Shown: positions 1-12,300 of the stretch, piece by piece | How the letters are laid out: each line of letters opens with the position of its first letter | Position numbering within the stretch: the stretch's first letter is position 1 | The notes under the pieces: model-generated | Told to the model about the DNA's origin: nothing | The model's database searches: none | The model's input: the letters and a program-made list of their open reading frames with translations, nothing else | Program-made: the position numbers and the translations under genes | Assembly (NCBI RefSeq): GCF_000024105.1 | Contig: NC_013171.1 | Location: 864,501-928,500 of the forward strand | Origin: Anaerococcus prevotii DSM 20548 | GTDB taxonomy: Bacteria > Bacillota > Clostridia > Tissierellales > Peptoniphilaceae | Direction: 5' to 3' | Length of the DNA stretch: 64,000 nucleotides

Positions 1-453
1 CTTACCAAATTCGCTAAATCTGTGACAATAATTCACAGAAGAGACGAATTTAGGGCAAGTGGGGTAGTCGTGGACAAGATTAAGGAAAATCCAAAAATCA
101 AATTAGAACTTGATGCAGTTGTTAAAGAAATCAAGGGAGATAAGGAAGCAGAATCTCTTATAATAGAAAATACTAAGACCGGAGAGAAAAAAGAATTAAA
201 ATCTGATGATAATTCTCCAATTGGGGTATTTATATTTATAGGATATATTCCACAAACTGAGATATTCGAAGGCAAGATTGAAATGAACCATGGTTATATC
301 CTAACTGATGAGGATATGAAGACTAATATCGAAGGTGTATTTGCAGTAGGCGATACCAGAGAAAAGAAGGTTAGACAGATGGTTACAGCGGCTGGAGATG
401 GATGTATTGCAGCAGTCCTTGCGAATAGATATCTCGAAGGAAGCAATTGGTAA
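1..453 (+). CDS. trxB: Thioredoxin reductase, C-terminal part (5' truncated by window edge)
   Basis: The frame is open from base 1, so the gene begins before the window and only about 150 C-terminal residues are seen. The product is the flavoprotein that passes electrons from NADPH to thioredoxin. The NADPH-domain motif HRRDEFRAS is at the start, and the FAD-binding end reads GVFAVGDTREKKVRQMVTAAGDG, matching the family's GD-x-R-x-K-x-x-RQ-x-x-TAAGDG signature. The catalytic CxxC would lie upstream, outside the window. It sits just before the glycolytic cluster, and a new promoter starts right after its stop. Confidence 0.93.
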   Translation, partial: LTKFAKSVTIIHRRDEFRASGVVVDKIKENPKIKLELDAVVKEIKGDKEAESLIIENTKTGEKKELKSDDNSPIGVFIFIGYIPQTEIFEGKIEMNHGYILTDEDMKTNIEGVFAVGDTREKKVRQMVTAAGDGCIAAVLANRYLEGSNW

Positions 454-460
454 AATAATG

Positions 461-489
461 TTGACAATTTTCTAACAAATAAGTAAAGT
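461..489 (+). promoter_or_regulatory. Promoter of gapA
   Basis: TTGACA at 461-466 is a perfect -35 box. TAAAGT at 484-489 is a plausible -10 box 17 bp downstream. An AGGAGG ribosome site at 513-518 precedes the gapA ATG at 524. The -10 matches consensus at only four of six bases. Confidence 0.6.
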
Positions 490-523
490 AATATTTGTAG
501 AAAGAATTAATTAGGAGGAAATA

Positions 524-1531
524 ATGGCAACAAAAGTAGCAATTAATGGATTTGGTAGAATCGGACGTCTTACACTAAGAAGAATCGCCGAAGTTGAAGA
601 AAATATCGAAGTTGTAGCAATCAACGACCTTATTGACAAAAAAGGTCTTCTATATGCTTTCAAATACGATACAGCACAAGGTAGATTTAACGGAGACGCT
701 GAACTAACAGATGACGGATTCAAAATAAACGGCAAAGACATCAAAGTATTTGCTGAAAGAAACCCAGAAGACCTTCCATGGGGAGAACTTGGAGTTGATA
801 TAGTACTAGAATGTACAGGATTCTTTACAGAAAAAGAAAAAGCAGAAGCTCACATCAAAGCAGGAGCTAAAAAAGTACTAATCTCTGCACCAGGTAAGGG
901 TGATCTAAAAACTATCGTATACGGAGTAAACCACGAAATCCTTGATGGATCTGAAACAGTTGTTTCTGGAGCAAGCTGTACAACAAACTGCTTAGCACCA
1001 ATGGTTAACGTATTAAAGAATGAATTCGGATTTGTTTCAGGACAAATGTCTACAATCCACGCATACACAGCTACTCAAGCTATCCAAGATACACCAGCTT
1101 CTAAGAAAGACTTAAGAGGCGGTAGAGCTGCAGCACAAAACACAATCCCTGCATCAACAGGAGCTGCTAAGGCTGTAGGTAAAGTACTTCCAGAAGTAGA
1201 AGGAAAGATTGATGGATCAGCTCTAAGAGTTCCAACAATTACAGGATCAATTACAGAACTTTACTCAGTACTTGAAAAGAAAGTAACTGTAGAAGAAGTA
1301 AACGCAGCTATGAAGAAATACTCAAGTGATGCATTTGCTTACACAGAAGATGACATTGTATCAAGTGATATAGTAGGTTATCCAGCTGGTTCAGTTTTCG
1401 ACTCTCAACTAACAAAAATCGTTGAAGGTGCAGACGGAACACAAGTTGTAAAAACTGTTGCTTGGTATGACAACGAAATGGGATACGTTTCTAACCTAGT
1501 TAGAACACTAGACTATCTAGCAAATCTTTAA
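524..1531 (+). CDS. gapA: Glyceraldehyde-3-phosphate dehydrogenase
   Basis: Converts glyceraldehyde-3-phosphate, phosphate and NAD+ to 1,3-bisphosphoglycerate in the cytoplasm. The N-terminus reads INGFGRIGR (NAD-binding Rossmann fold), the catalytic cysteine lies in SCTTNCLAP near residue 150, and [12 protein letters not shown]-like sequence is present near the C-terminus. Its 335 residues are full length. AGGAGG six bases before the ATG fixes the start. It has its own promoter and terminator, so it can be expressed apart from pgk-tpiA-eno. Codon choice is strongly biased (CTA, ACA, GGA), as expected of a highly expressed gene. Confidence 0.98.
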   Translation: MATKVAINGFGRIGRLTLRRIAEVEENIEVVAINDLIDKKGLLYAFKYDTAQGRFNGDAELTDDGFKINGKDIKVFAERNPEDLPWGELGVDIVLECTGFFTEKEKAEAHIKAGAKKVLISAPGKGDLKTIVYGVNHEILDGSETVVSGASCTTNCLAPMVNVLKNEFGFVSGQMSTIHAYTATQAIQDTPASKKDLRGGRAAAQNTIPASTGAAKAVGKVLPEVEGKIDGSALRVPTITGSITELYSVLEKKVTVEEVNAAMKKYSSDAFAYTEDDIVSSDIVGYPAGSVFDSQLTKIVEGADGTQVVKTVAWYDNEMGYVSNLVRTLDYLANL

Positions 1532-1540
1532 GAGTTAATA

Positions 1541-1570
1541 AAGGCGGGGGATAGCTTCCGCCTTTTTTTA
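1541..1570 (+). terminator. Intrinsic terminator after gapA
   Basis: The stem AAGGCGG (1541-1547) pairs with CCGCCTT (1558-1564), followed by a run of T. It lies between gapA and pgk, so only readthrough or a weak internal promoter would feed pgk from gapA. Confidence 0.85.
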
Positions 1571-1590
1571 ACGGAAATATGAGGAGTAAT

Positions 1591-2787
1591 ATGAACAAAA
1601 AAACTGTAAAAGACTTAGACGTAAAGGGTAAAAAAGTACTAGTAAGAGTTGATTTCAACGTACCTTTATCAAAAGAAAATAATGAAGAAATTGCTGATGA
1701 TACAAGAATTAGAGCAGCTCTTCCAACAATTGATTACCTACTAGAAAATGACGCTAAGGTAATCCTTATGAGCCACTTAGGTAGACCAAAGGGTGAAGCT
1801 AAGCCAGAATTTGCTCTAAAACCTGTAGCAGATTGGCTAGAGAATCACTACAAAGATAAATTCCACTTTTTCCCAAGCCCAGAAGTTGTAGATGATAAGG
1901 TTAAAGAAGAAGTAGCAAATCTTAAGGAAGGTGAAGTTTGCCTAATAGAAAATACAAGATATGTTGCTGGTGAAACTAAAAACGACCCTGAATTTGCTAA
2001 AAAACTTGCATCTCTTGCAGACCTATATGTAAATGATGCCTTCGGAACGAGTCATAGAGCACACGCATCTAACGTTGGTGTAGCAAGCATCCTTCCTTCA
2101 GCTGTAGGTTTTCTAATCGAAAAAGAAATTGAAGTAATGGGTAAGGCACTAGAAGCACCAGAACATCCGTTTGTATCAATCTTAGGTGGAGCTAAGGTAT
2201 CTGATAAGATTGGTGTAATCGAAAATCTTATCACTAAAGTTGATACAATTTTAATTGGTGGTGGAATGGCTTATACCTTCCTCAAAGCTCAAGGAAAAGA
2301 AATAGGTAAATCTCTTCTTGAAGAAGATAAAATGGACCTATCCCTAGAACTAATCAAGAAAGCTGAAGCTAATAACGTAGAGATCCTACTACCAGTAGAT
2401 GTTGTTATAGCAGATGAAATCAAGGCAGGTGCTGAAACTGAGATAGTTGATATTGACTCTATCCCAGAAGATAAGGAAGCCCTAGATATAGGACCAAAAA
2501 CTGCAGAACTTTTCGCATCAAAAATCAAAGAAGCGAAGACTGTTGTTTGGAATGGACCAATGGGAGTATTTGAAATAAAAGAATTCGCAGATGGTACAAA
2601 CAAAGTTGCAGCAGCCCTTGCAGAATCAGATGCAATTACAATAGTAGGTGGAGGAGACTCTGCACTTGCAATTGAACTTGCAGGTCTAAAAGATAAGATC
2701 ACTCACGTATCAACTGGTGGTGGAGCAAGCTTGGAATTCTTAGAAGGAAAAGATCTACCAGGAATATCATCAATAGAAGATAAGTAA
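1591..2787 (+). CDS. pgk: Phosphoglycerate kinase
   Basis: Transfers phosphate from 1,3-bisphosphoglycerate to ADP. Family motifs include VRVDFNVPL near the N-terminus, SHLGRPKG, and the nucleotide-binding GGGDS near the C-terminus. The protein has 398 residues, the normal length. An in-frame ATG at 1579 exists, but the GAGGAG site at 1581-1586 lies between the two ATGs, so 1591 ([11 protein letters not shown]) is the start. It is followed nine bases later by tpiA, and pgk-tpiA-eno appear to be co-transcribed. Confidence 0.98.
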   Translation: MNKKTVKDLDVKGKKVLVRVDFNVPLSKENNEEIADDTRIRAALPTIDYLLENDAKVILMSHLGRPKGEAKPEFALKPVADWLENHYKDKFHFFPSPEVVDDKVKEEVANLKEGEVCLIENTRYVAGETKNDPEFAKKLASLADLYVNDAFGTSHRAHASNVGVASILPSAVGFLIEKEIEVMGKALEAPEHPFVSILGGAKVSDKIGVIENLITKVDTILIGGGMAYTFLKAQGKEIGKSLLEEDKMDLSLELIKKAEANNVEILLPVDVVIADEIKAGAETEIVDIDSIPEDKEALDIGPKTAELFASKIKEAKTVVWNGPMGVFEIKEFADGTNKVAAALAESDAITIVGGGDSALAIELAGLKDKITHVSTGGGASLEFLEGKDLPGISSIEDK

Positions 2788-2796
2788 GGAGATATA

Positions 2797-3549
2797 ATGC
2801 GTAAACCAGTAATTGTTGGAAACTGGAAAATGAACATGACAGTTTCTGAAGCAGAAAAACTACTAGACGAAATTAAAGACTTAGACCTAGATACAGAAGT
2901 AGAAGCAGGAGTTTGTACACCAGCTATTGATCTTCTAGTTGCTAAAGAAAAACTAGCAGGAACAAACGTAGGCTTTGGTGGACAAAATATGTACTTCGAA
3001 GAAAGTGGAGCATTCACAGGAGAAATATCTCCAACAATGTTAACTGATATCGGAGCAAAATATGTAATCTTAGGTCACTCTGAAAGACGTGAATACTTCA
3101 AAGAATGTGATTGCCTAATTAACAAAAAGGTAAAAGCAGCCCTAGACCACGACCTAGTACCAATCCTTTGCTGTGGTGAAACTCTTGAAGAAAGAGAAGC
3201 TAACGAACACGAAGCAAAAGTTAAGGGACAAATAGAAAAAGATCTTAAGGACGTTTCAGCAGAAGATATAGAAAAAGTAATTATTGCCTACGAACCAATC
3301 TGGGCAATAGGTACAGGTAAAACTGCATCAAGTGAAGATGCCGATGCTATGTGCGGATATATCAGAAGCTTAATAGCAGAAAAATACGGCAAAGATGCTG
3401 CTGAAAAAATCAGAATCCAATATGGTGGTTCTGTAAAACCAAACAATGTAGTAGAATTGATGGGCAAGGAAAATATTGATGGAGCCCTAGTTGGTGGAGC
3501 AAGCCTTAAGGCAGAAGATTTCAAAGCTTTAGTTAATTTTAATAAATAA
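2797..3549 (+). CDS. tpiA: Triosephosphate isomerase
   Basis: Interconverts dihydroxyacetone phosphate and glyceraldehyde-3-phosphate. The sequence shows NWKMN with the catalytic lysine near residue 12, GHSERR with the catalytic histidine, AYEPIWAIGTG with the catalytic glutamate and loop 6, and YGGSV near the end. It has 250 residues, a complete TIM barrel. It sits between pgk and eno with short spacers and its own AAGGAGA site. Confidence 0.98.
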   Translation: MRKPVIVGNWKMNMTVSEAEKLLDEIKDLDLDTEVEAGVCTPAIDLLVAKEKLAGTNVGFGGQNMYFEESGAFTGEISPTMLTDIGAKYVILGHSERREYFKECDCLINKKVKAALDHDLVPILCCGETLEEREANEHEAKVKGQIEKDLKDVSAEDIEKVIIAYEPIWAIGTGKTASSEDADAMCGYIRSLIAEKYGKDAAEKIRIQYGGSVKPNNVVELMGKENIDGALVGGASLKAEDFKALVNFNK

Positions 3550-3559
3550 GGAGATATAA

Positions 3560-4855
<1,296 letters not shown>

Positions 4856-4862
4856 TATTACT

Positions 4863-4892
4863 AAAGATGGCCTCTAGGGGCTGTCTTTTTTT
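4863..4892 (+). terminator. Intrinsic terminator after eno
   Basis: AAGATGGCC (from 4864) pairs with GGGCTGTCTT, including two G-U pairs, and a T tract follows at 4886-4892. It closes the glycolytic operon. Confidence 0.75.
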
Positions 4893-4959
4893 GCCAAAAA
4901 TATAGGGGAATTTATAATTTGATTTTTAGAGGAAATAGCTATCCAATTTATCACTTTTG

Positions 4960-4988
4960 TTGAAATAATAGTTAATTTATGGTATTAT
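4960..4988 (+). promoter_or_regulatory. Promoter of secG/rnr/smpB region
   Basis: TTGAAA at 4960-4965 and TATTAT at 4983-4988 are separated by 17 bp. They lie upstream of a strong ribosome site CGGAGGTG (5003-5010) and the secG ATG. Confidence 0.65.
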
Positions 4989-5015
4989 AACATAGTACGA
5001 ATCGGAGGTGTCTAT

Positions 5016-5243
5016 ATGGTAAATTTCTTAGCGATTGTTCTAGTTATTGCATCAATAATCATCATAGCTGCAGTAACATTACAAGATCCTAAAACAGAAG
5101 GACTAGGAGCTCTTTCAGGAACCCAAACAAATGTTTTTGGTAGAAGCGCTCACAAGTCAAAAAACGAAACGTTAGACAAAGTAGCTATCACAGGTGGAGT
5201 AATTTTATTTGTAGCTAGTCTAATCATGATAGCAATTAACTAA
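5016..5243 (+). CDS. secG: Preprotein translocase subunit SecG
   Basis: Small SecYEG channel subunit of 75 residues. Two hydrophobic helices (about residues 2-21 and 54-74) flank a loop rich in Gly, Thr and Asn that carries the family's LSGTQTNVFGR stretch. It is placed directly upstream of rnr and smpB, a common firmicute arrangement. It has its own promoter and is followed by a terminator. Confidence 0.92.
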   Translation: MVNFLAIVLVIASIIIIAAVTLQDPKTEGLGALSGTQTNVFGRSAHKSKNETLDKVAITGGVILFVASLIMIAIN

Positions 5244-5244
5244 T

Positions 5245-5282
5245 AAGGGGTAAGCTATATATATAGCTTAGCCTCTTTTTTA
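5245..5282 (+). terminator. Intrinsic terminator after secG
   Basis: An AGGGGTAAGCTATA arm pairs with TATAGCTTAGCCTCT across a short AT loop and is followed by six T. Some readthrough may supply rnr, for which no separate promoter was found. Confidence 0.75.
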
Positions 5283-5303
5283 ATATAGACAACAGGAGAA
5301 ATT

Positions 5304-7430
5304 ATGAATCTAAAAGATATAATATTAAATATAGTATATGATGAAAATTATCTGCCAATGACATTTAAGGAATTAGATAAGTATCTTAAGGTGGACAAAT
5401 ATACTAGAAAGGCTGTTAGAGATATCATAAAAGACTTGGAGAAAGAAAATAAAATTCGAGTTTCCAATAAAAAGAGAATTATGCCTCTAACAGATGATGA
5501 GATTAATCTAATTGGTAAAATATCCATGGCTCAAGCTGGGTATGGATTTTTTATTTCCGATAATAGAGATTTCGAAGATGTTTTTATAAAAAGAGACAAT
5601 ATGAATAAGGCCCACAATAATGATAGGGTCAAAATCGAGCTTATTAAGAGAAAAGAGAAGGGAAGAAAGGCCGAGGGAAGAGTAATAGAAATTATTGAAA
5701 GAGCTAAAGATGAAATAGTTGGAAGCTTTCAAAAAAATAAGGGCTTTGGCTTTGTAATTCCAGACGATAGAAGTTACGGTGAAGATATATTTATAGCTGA
5801 AAAGTTCTTTAATAAGGCAAAAAATAAGGATAAGGTAGTTGTTGAGATTATAAATTATCCAAAAGACGGTAAACCTGAAGGAAGAATTAAGGAAATTATC
5901 GGCGGTAAGAACGATAAGAATATTGAAATCCTATCTCTCATCAGGGCCCACGGCCTTCCTTACCAATTCTCAAAGGAGACTAAGAAGGAAAGTCTTTACG
6001 TAAAGGATACGGTTAATGAAATAGAACTTGAAGGAAGGAAGGACTTAAGAGATCTCTTCACAGTTACGATTGATGGTAGAGATTCCAAGGACTTTGATGA
6101 TGCTATTTCTATAGAGAAAAATGGAGAAAACTATGACTTGTATGTTCATATTGCAGACGTTGCCCACTATGTTAAAAAAGGAACTGCCATCGATAATGAC
6201 GCCTATGAGAGGGGAAACTCTACTTATCTATTTAATATCGTAATTCCCATGCTACCAGAGGTCCTATCAAATGGGATCTGCTCTCTAAATCCCAATGAGG
6301 ATAGGCTTGCCATAAGCTTAAAGATGACAATCAATGATAAGGGCAAGGTTATAGATAATGAGTTTTATGAGTCAGTTATTAATTCTGATCATAGATTGGT
6401 GTATGACGATGTAAATGCATTTTTGGATAAGAATGATGAGAATGTATATGAAGATGAGCTTATAAAAGAAAAGTTAAGGATTTTTGATGAGCTTAGGGAA
6501 ATCCTAAATACTATGAGAGAAAAAAGAGGATCAATCGACTTTAATTTCTCTGAAAGTCAGATAGATGTAGCTGAGGATGGAAGAGTTTTAAATATATCAA
6601 ACTTTGAAAGAGGATCGGGCAATAAGATGATTGAAGAATTCATGCTTGCCGCTAATGAAACAGTTGCAAGTCTTTTTGCCTATATGGACTTTCCTTTTAT
6701 ATACAGAATCCACGAAAAACCTAAAGAAGAAAAGATCGAAAGCTTTAAGAAAGCTCTTAACACTATGGGATATAATATAAGGGGAAATGACCTACATCCT
6801 AAGGACTTCCAACAAATTCTAGAAGAAGTGGAAGGTAAGGACGTTGAATCAGTAATTAATATCTTGATGCTAAGGACCATGCAGAAGGCCAAGTATTCCG
6901 AGCATAGGGATATGCACTTTGGTCTATCTACATCCTTCTACACCCATTTTACGTCCCCAATTAGAAGATACCCTGACCTAATAGTTCATAGATTAGTCAA
7001 AAAATTCATTCATAACAAGCTAACTAGTCTTAATCAGACAAGTCTTGAAAAAACAATCACAAATAATGCAGACCACCTTTCTATGACAGAAAGAAGAAGC
7101 GAAGATTGTGAGAGAGATGTGGAAGATTTACTTAAATGTAAGTATATGACTCGTTTTATTGGCGATGAATTCTATGGAAATATATCTGCAATAACTGAAT
7201 TTGGCATATTTATTGAATTAGATAATACTGTAGAAGGACTTTTCATGTACAAGTTTTCTAATGATAGATACGAGTATCTAGAAGATAAGATGAAAGCCTT
7301 TAATACAGATAAAAAAATCTTCTATTCGATTGGAGATAGGGTTAAGATTAGGGTGATGGATGTAGACACATATCAGAGAAATATCGACTTTGATTTGGAG
7401 GTAAACGATGAAATTATTAGCCAACAATAA
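5304..7430 (+). CDS. rnr: Ribonuclease R
   Basis: Processive 3'-5' exoribonuclease of the RNB family that degrades structured RNA and works with tmRNA/SmpB. Of 708 residues, the first 65 or so form a winged-helix domain. Two cold-shock-type domains follow (AGYGFFI near 70 and KGFGFV near 147). The RNB core carries the metal-binding signature DGRDSKDFDDA near residue 255, and an S1 domain sits at about 620-700. The protein ends soon after S1, without the lysine-rich tail seen in E. coli. The gene overlaps smpB by 23 bp. Confidence 0.95.
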   Translation: MNLKDIILNIVYDENYLPMTFKELDKYLKVDKYTRKAVRDIIKDLEKENKIRVSNKKRIMPLTDDEINLIGKISMAQAGYGFFISDNRDFEDVFIKRDNMNKAHNNDRVKIELIKRKEKGRKAEGRVIEIIERAKDEIVGSFQKNKGFGFVIPDDRSYGEDIFIAEKFFNKAKNKDKVVVEIINYPKDGKPEGRIKEIIGGKNDKNIEILSLIRAHGLPYQFSKETKKESLYVKDTVNEIELEGRKDLRDLFTVTIDGRDSKDFDDAISIEKNGENYDLYVHIADVAHYVKKGTAIDNDAYERGNSTYLFNIVIPMLPEVLSNGICSLNPNEDRLAISLKMTINDKGKVIDNEFYESVINSDHRLVYDDVNAFLDKNDENVYEDELIKEKLRIFDELREILNTMREKRGSIDFNFSESQIDVAEDGRVLNISNFERGSGNKMIEEFMLAANETVASLFAYMDFPFIYRIHEKPKEEKIESFKKALNTMGYNIRGNDLHPKDFQQILEEVEGKDVESVINILMLRTMQKAKYSEHRDMHFGLSTSFYTHFTSPIRRYPDLIVHRLVKKFIHNKLTSLNQTSLEKTITNNADHLSMTERRSEDCERDVEDLLKCKYMTRFIGDEFYGNISAITEFGIFIELDNTVEGLFMYKFSNDRYEYLEDKMKAFNTDKKIFYSIGDRVKIRVMDVDTYQRNIDFDLEVNDEIISQQ

Positions 7431-7851
7431 GAAGGCTTATCATGATTATTTTATAGAAGAAAAATACGAAGCAGGACTTTCACTTCTGGGAAGTGAAGTA
7501 AAATCAATCAAGAAAGGGAAAGTTTCTATTAAGGAGTCTTTCATATCTGACAGAAAAGGGGAGATGTTTATCTACGGTATGCATGTCACCCCTTATTCTC
7601 AAGCCTATGATAAGGATATCGATCCAACTAGAACTAGGAGACTCCTCCTTCACAAGAAGGAAATAAATAAATTAATAGGCAAAAAAACTCAAGCAGGCTA
7701 TACAGTAGTTCCCCTTAAAATCTATGAGAGAGATGGCTTAGTTAAATTAGAGCTTGCCCTTGCCAAAGGTAAGAAGCAATACGATAAGAGAGAATCCATC
7801 AAGGCTAAGGATGATAAGAGGAAGATGGATAGGGCTCTTAAGAATTATTAA
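7408..7851 (+). CDS. smpB: SsrA-binding protein SmpB
   Basis: Binds tmRNA and delivers it to stalled ribosomes. It has 147 residues with the signatures [22 protein letters not shown] and the basic tail GKKQYDKRE...[12 protein letters not shown]. Its ribosome site (GGAGG) lies inside the end of rnr, so the two are translationally coupled. No ssrA gene is seen next to it. The prophage attachment site at 32,215 may mark one elsewhere. Confidence 0.96.
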   Translation: MKLLANNKKAYHDYFIEEKYEAGLSLLGSEVKSIKKGKVSIKESFISDRKGEMFIYGMHVTPYSQAYDKDIDPTRTRRLLLHKKEINKLIGKKTQAGYTVVPLKIYERDGLVKLELALAKGKKQYDKRESIKAKDDKRKMDRALKNY

Positions 7852-7861
7852 AGGAGAGAAA

Positions 7862-8638
7862 ATGTCAAATAAAAGCACACTCAAAGTTAAGCTACTTAAC
7901 TACACACCTAGGGCAGAAGAGACTATAGCTCAGGCGGGCAAACTCTGCTACTCACAAGTTGGAGTAGATGAAATAGCCGAAAAACAGGACGAAGAGTCTA
8001 TTGCTAGATATGTAAAAATGCTTCAAAATCTCGGTCATCTTTCTCCGATTGAGCATGTCTCCTTTACCTTTGCCGTAGAGGGGGTATCTAGGGTCTTGAC
8101 CCACCAGCTAGTCCGTCACAGGCTCGCCTCCTATTCTCAACAGTCCCAAAGATATGTGAAGCTCGACCAATTTGAGTACATAATGCCTAAAGAAATCGAC
8201 GAAAATGAAGAAGCAAGAGAAATATTTATTAGGCAAATGGAAGAAAGCCAGAAGGCTTATGATGACTTGACTGATATTTTGTTTGAAAAACATTACCAAA
8301 GCTTTATGGATGAAGGTCAAGATGAAAAATCAGCCAAAAGATCTGCTAGTAAAAAGGCCATAGAGGATGCAAGATACGTCTTCCCAAATGCTTGTGAAAC
8401 AAAGATTGTTTTTACTATGAATGCAAGAAATCTCCTTCATTTTTTCAATATGAGATCATGCCTAAGGGCCCAATGGGAGATAAGAGACCTGTCAGATCAG
8501 ATGATAAGACTCGTAAAAGATATTTATCCAAATCTCTTCCTAAATGCAGGTCCATCTTGTATTAATGGCCCTTGCCCAGAAGGTAAGATGACTTGCGGGA
8601 AAATAAAGCAAGTGCGCGAAAAGTATAAAAATATATAA
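7862..8638 (+). CDS. thyX: Flavin-dependent thymidylate synthase
   Basis: Makes dTMP from dUMP using methylenetetrahydrofolate, FAD and NADPH. The ThyX signature [14 protein letters not shown] is present near residue 85, and the C-terminal half carries the LLHFFNMR and RAQWEIR substrate-binding motifs. The start at 7862 follows AAGGAG at 7852-7857. A longer in-frame opening that begins inside smpB (7754) has no ribosome site and merely overlaps smpB. The protein has 258 residues. Confidence 0.94.
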   Translation: MSNKSTLKVKLLNYTPRAEETIAQAGKLCYSQVGVDEIAEKQDEESIARYVKMLQNLGHLSPIEHVSFTFAVEGVSRVLTHQLVRHRLASYSQQSQRYVKLDQFEYIMPKEIDENEEAREIFIRQMEESQKAYDDLTDILFEKHYQSFMDEGQDEKSAKRSASKKAIEDARYVFPNACETKIVFTMNARNLLHFFNMRSCLRAQWEIRDLSDQMIRLVKDIYPNLFLNAGPSCINGPCPEGKMTCGKIKQVREKYKNI

Positions 8639-8678
8639 AGCTTAATATTTTAAAAACAAAAATAAGGATGGAGACTTT

Positions 8679-9380
8679 ATGTCCTATATACAACTAAACA
8701 ATCTAACAAAAGAATTTAAATCTGGAGATACTAAGATTGTCGCAAATGATAAGATAAACTTCTCTCTAGAGGAAGGAAGGTTATTGATAATAGTCGGAGC
8801 AAGTGGGGCTGGTAAGACAACTCTTCTTAATCTCATTGGTGGGATGGATAAGGCTACTAGTGGGGAGATTCTAATTGATGGGAAAAACCTAGTAGGTCTT
8901 AGCGATAGAGACCTTACCGAATATAGGAGAAATGATGTAGGTTTTGTATTTCAACACTATAATCTCATACCAAACTTGACTGCTCTTGAAAATGTAGAGA
9001 TGGCTTCAGAAATTTCTGATAATCCACTAGAAGCAGAAAAAATACTCGAGGAGGTAGGACTTAGTCATAGATTAAACAACTTCCCTTCTCAACTATCAGG
9101 AGGAGAACAACAAAGGGTGGCCATAGCCAGGGCCTTAGCCAAAAATCCCAAGCTTTTACTTTGTGATGAGCCAACAGGTGCCCTAGACTATGAGACAGGA
9201 AAAAATATCCTTAGGCTTTTACAAGATGCTTCAAGGAAGATGGGAGCCACAGTAGTAATCATAACTCACAATTCATTAATAAAACCAATGGCAGATCAGG
9301 TAATAGAGATCAGAGACGGGAGAGTCGACAAGGACTATATCAATGAAAATCCTGTTTCAGTTGATGAGATAGAGTGGTAA
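8679..9380 (+). CDS. ABC transporter ATP-binding protein (MacB/LolD type)
   Basis: 233-residue ATPase with Walker [10 protein letters not shown] near 38-46, Q-loop [11 protein letters not shown], signature [15 protein letters not shown], Walker [13 protein letters not shown] and a switch histidine in IITHN. The sequence is of the LolD/MacB/FtsE class that powers FtsX-like permeases. It stops two bases before the permease gene, so the pair forms one transporter. The substrate cannot be told from sequence. Confidence 0.93.
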   Translation: MSYIQLNNLTKEFKSGDTKIVANDKINFSLEEGRLLIIVGASGAGKTTLLNLIGGMDKATSGEILIDGKNLVGLSDRDLTEYRRNDVGFVFQHYNLIPNLTALENVEMASEISDNPLEAEKILEEVGLSHRLNNFPSQLSGGEQQRVAIARALAKNPKLLLCDEPTGALDYETGKNILRLLQDASRKMGATVVIITHNSLIKPMADQVIEIRDGRVDKDYINENPVSVDEIEW

Positions 9381-9381
9381 T

Positions 9382-12300
9382 ATGAATAAAACTTATATAA
9401 AAAGCATCTTCGCTGATATGAAGAAAACTAAGGGAAAGGTCCTATCTATTATGATAATGGTAGCTCTAGCAAGCCTGGTTGTAGTGGGACTTTTGCTTTC
9501 TGGGCCTTCAATGAGAAAAAGCCTAAATAATTCCCTAGGAGAATACAAGCATCCTGATCTAATAGTAAGGTCGACTTATGGCCTTGATTTTGAGGACCAG
9601 GCCCTTATTAGAAAAGAAGAAGGAATTGATAAGATTAATTTCATTAGGGCTTCTGATCTAACAATAGGCGAAGATATTATAAGGCTTAAAGAATACGATT
9701 CTGAAATACCCAAATCAGTGATTACAGAAGGAAAAATACCATCAAAAGATGACGAGATAATCCTCGATGAAAATCTTAAAGATAAATACAAGATCGGTGA
9801 TGAGCTTAGCTTTTCCTATATCAATGATGAGCAAAAAGATGATCAAAAGATGGCAAGGTTAAAGTATAAGATAGTGGGTTTTTATAAATCATCTGATCAC
9901 TTTATGGAGGATATGAAGGAAATTTCACCGCTTGGTAAAAGTGAAATTGCAGGATTTGCCTATGTTTTGTCTAATAATTTCTTGTCGGATAAGTATCATG
10001 AGGCAAATATAGTCTACAAAGATTTGCTTAATATTGATAAGACAAGCTCATCCTATGTCAAAAAGATAAATAGTAAAAAAGATGGTTTGGAGTATAGGAT
10101 TAAAAATAGGCCTGGCCAAGTCTTAAATAAAATTAGGAAAGACGCTGATAAAGAAATATCAGATGCCGAAGATGACTTGATAGATGCTGAAAAAAAGCTT
10201 AGTGATAATGAGAAAAAGCTCATTGAAAGCAAAAATGACCTTGACGAAGGCTTTAGAAAGTACGAAGCAAATAAGAGTGAATTTAATCAAGAAATTGTTA
10301 AGGGAGAAAAAGACCTCGTTAAAGCAAAAAATAATCTAGATCAAGGAAGAGAAAAGCTTGAAGCAGGTAGAAGAGAATACCAAGCAAATCTCGAGAAATA
10401 TGAAGGCGAGATCAAAAAAGCGGAAGAAGAGCTTGATAAAAAGCAAAAAGACTTAAATATAGGACTTGCTCAAATTGATGAACCTAAGAAGGAAATGGAT
10501 AAGGCTTATGAAGAGCTTAATGAAAAGTTTGAGTCATCATTTAACAAGTTAGAAGAGGCAGAAGCAAGTCTTATTTTGGAAGAAAATTATATCAATGCTA
10601 AAAAACAAGACCTAGAAGAAGCGAAAAGCCTTGAAGATCAAAGCAATCCAGATATAATCGAAAAAATCAATCAGCTAAATGAAGAAATCCAAACCAGCCA
10701 AGCGAGTTACGAGGCTGGTAAGGCCGAATATGATAAAAATAAAAAAGAACTAGATGAAAAATACAGCCAGGCTAAATTTGAACTTGACCAAAAACTTGGA
10801 GAATTGCGAGCCAAGGAAGATGAGTTAAATAAAGCCCAGGCCCAACTTGATGAAGCTAATAAAAAGCTCGCAAATAAAAAATCTTCAGGCAAAGCTGAGT
10901 TAGATAAGGCATATGCTAGCATTAAAAATAGTGAAGGCGAGTTAAATCAAGGACAAAGAGATTATGAAAATGGTCTAGCTGAGCTTGATAGAAATAAGGA
11001 AGAAGGAAAGAAAAAACTTGCTCAAGCCTATGATGAATTAATTGATGGGCAAAAAAAATATCAAGATGCTAAGGAAAAATTCGATGAAGAAAAGGCAAAG
11101 GCTTCAAAGGATATAGATAAGGCCAAAAAAGATATTGGAGATTCAAAGGAAAGCCTCTTGACCTTACAAGATCCAGAATACACTGTAGAAAGCATCTTTG
11201 ACAATAGAGGAATCGACACCTACTATCAAAACTCATTGAACATGGATAGATTATCCAAAGTTTTCCCGGCCTTTTTCTATCTAGTAGCGATGCTCGTAAC
11301 ACTTACAACAATGAAAAGATATATAGAAGAGCAAAGGATTATCAATGGATGTCTCAAATCTTTGGGTTATACTAACAGAGACATAGCCAAGAGATTTTAT
11401 ATATATGGCATAAGTCCAACGATTATAGGAGCTCTCTTGGGAGCTGTAATAGGAAGATTTATAATCCTAAAGGTGATATTTAAAGCTTATTCAACAGGAT
11501 TTAAGGTCCTAGAAATGGATGTGATAAATAGTCTACCTGCTTTAACCATATCTGTTCTAGTATCTACTCTACTTATAGCCTTTACAGTTTTTATTAGTTC
11601 TAAGGAAACTGTTAGAGAGGTGCCTGCTAATCTATTAAAGGCAAAGGCTCCTGATGCAGGTAGCAAAATATTTCTTGAAAGAATTAAGTTCTTGTGGAAG
11701 AGACTATCCTTTATGGCAAAAATAACATCTAGGAATCTTTTTAGATACAAGTCCAGGATGCTGATGACTATATTTGGAGTTGGAGGATGCACGGCCCTGC
11801 TTTTCTTTGGCTTTGCTATGATAGATGCTATTAAGGACACATCAAGTATCCAGCAAGAAGAAATTCAGCATTATAGCCTAGTTTCTATGATAAATACTAA
11901 GGCCAAGAAGGAAGATCTTGATAGCTATAATCAACTTATAGAAAGTTACGATAATATTGATGTATATAATGAGAAGGCAAGTCTTGAAAAAAATAGGGAA
12001 AAACTTGATTTGTCTATAATAGTCCCAGAAAATGATAAAAAACTAAAGGATTTTGTAAGTCTTAGAGATAGGAAGAGAAATCCTATTGATTTAACTAAGG
12101 AAAATATAGTTATTACTGAAAATATAGCGAATAAATTAGGAATAAAAAAGGGGGATAAGTTAAGGGTAGATATAGACGGAGAAAATACTGAAGTTATTGT
12201 AGGAGATATAAGTGAAAATTATATCAGTGACTACATGTATATTTCTAGAAAATATTACATTGATAATATTGGAAAGGACCTAGTATATAATTCCAATCTA

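Noticed and set aside
7754-7861. N-terminal extension of thyX from an upstream in-frame ATG
   Set aside because: It lies within smpB, lacks a ribosome site, and the extra residues are not part of the ThyX fold. The ATG at 7862 has AAGGAG.
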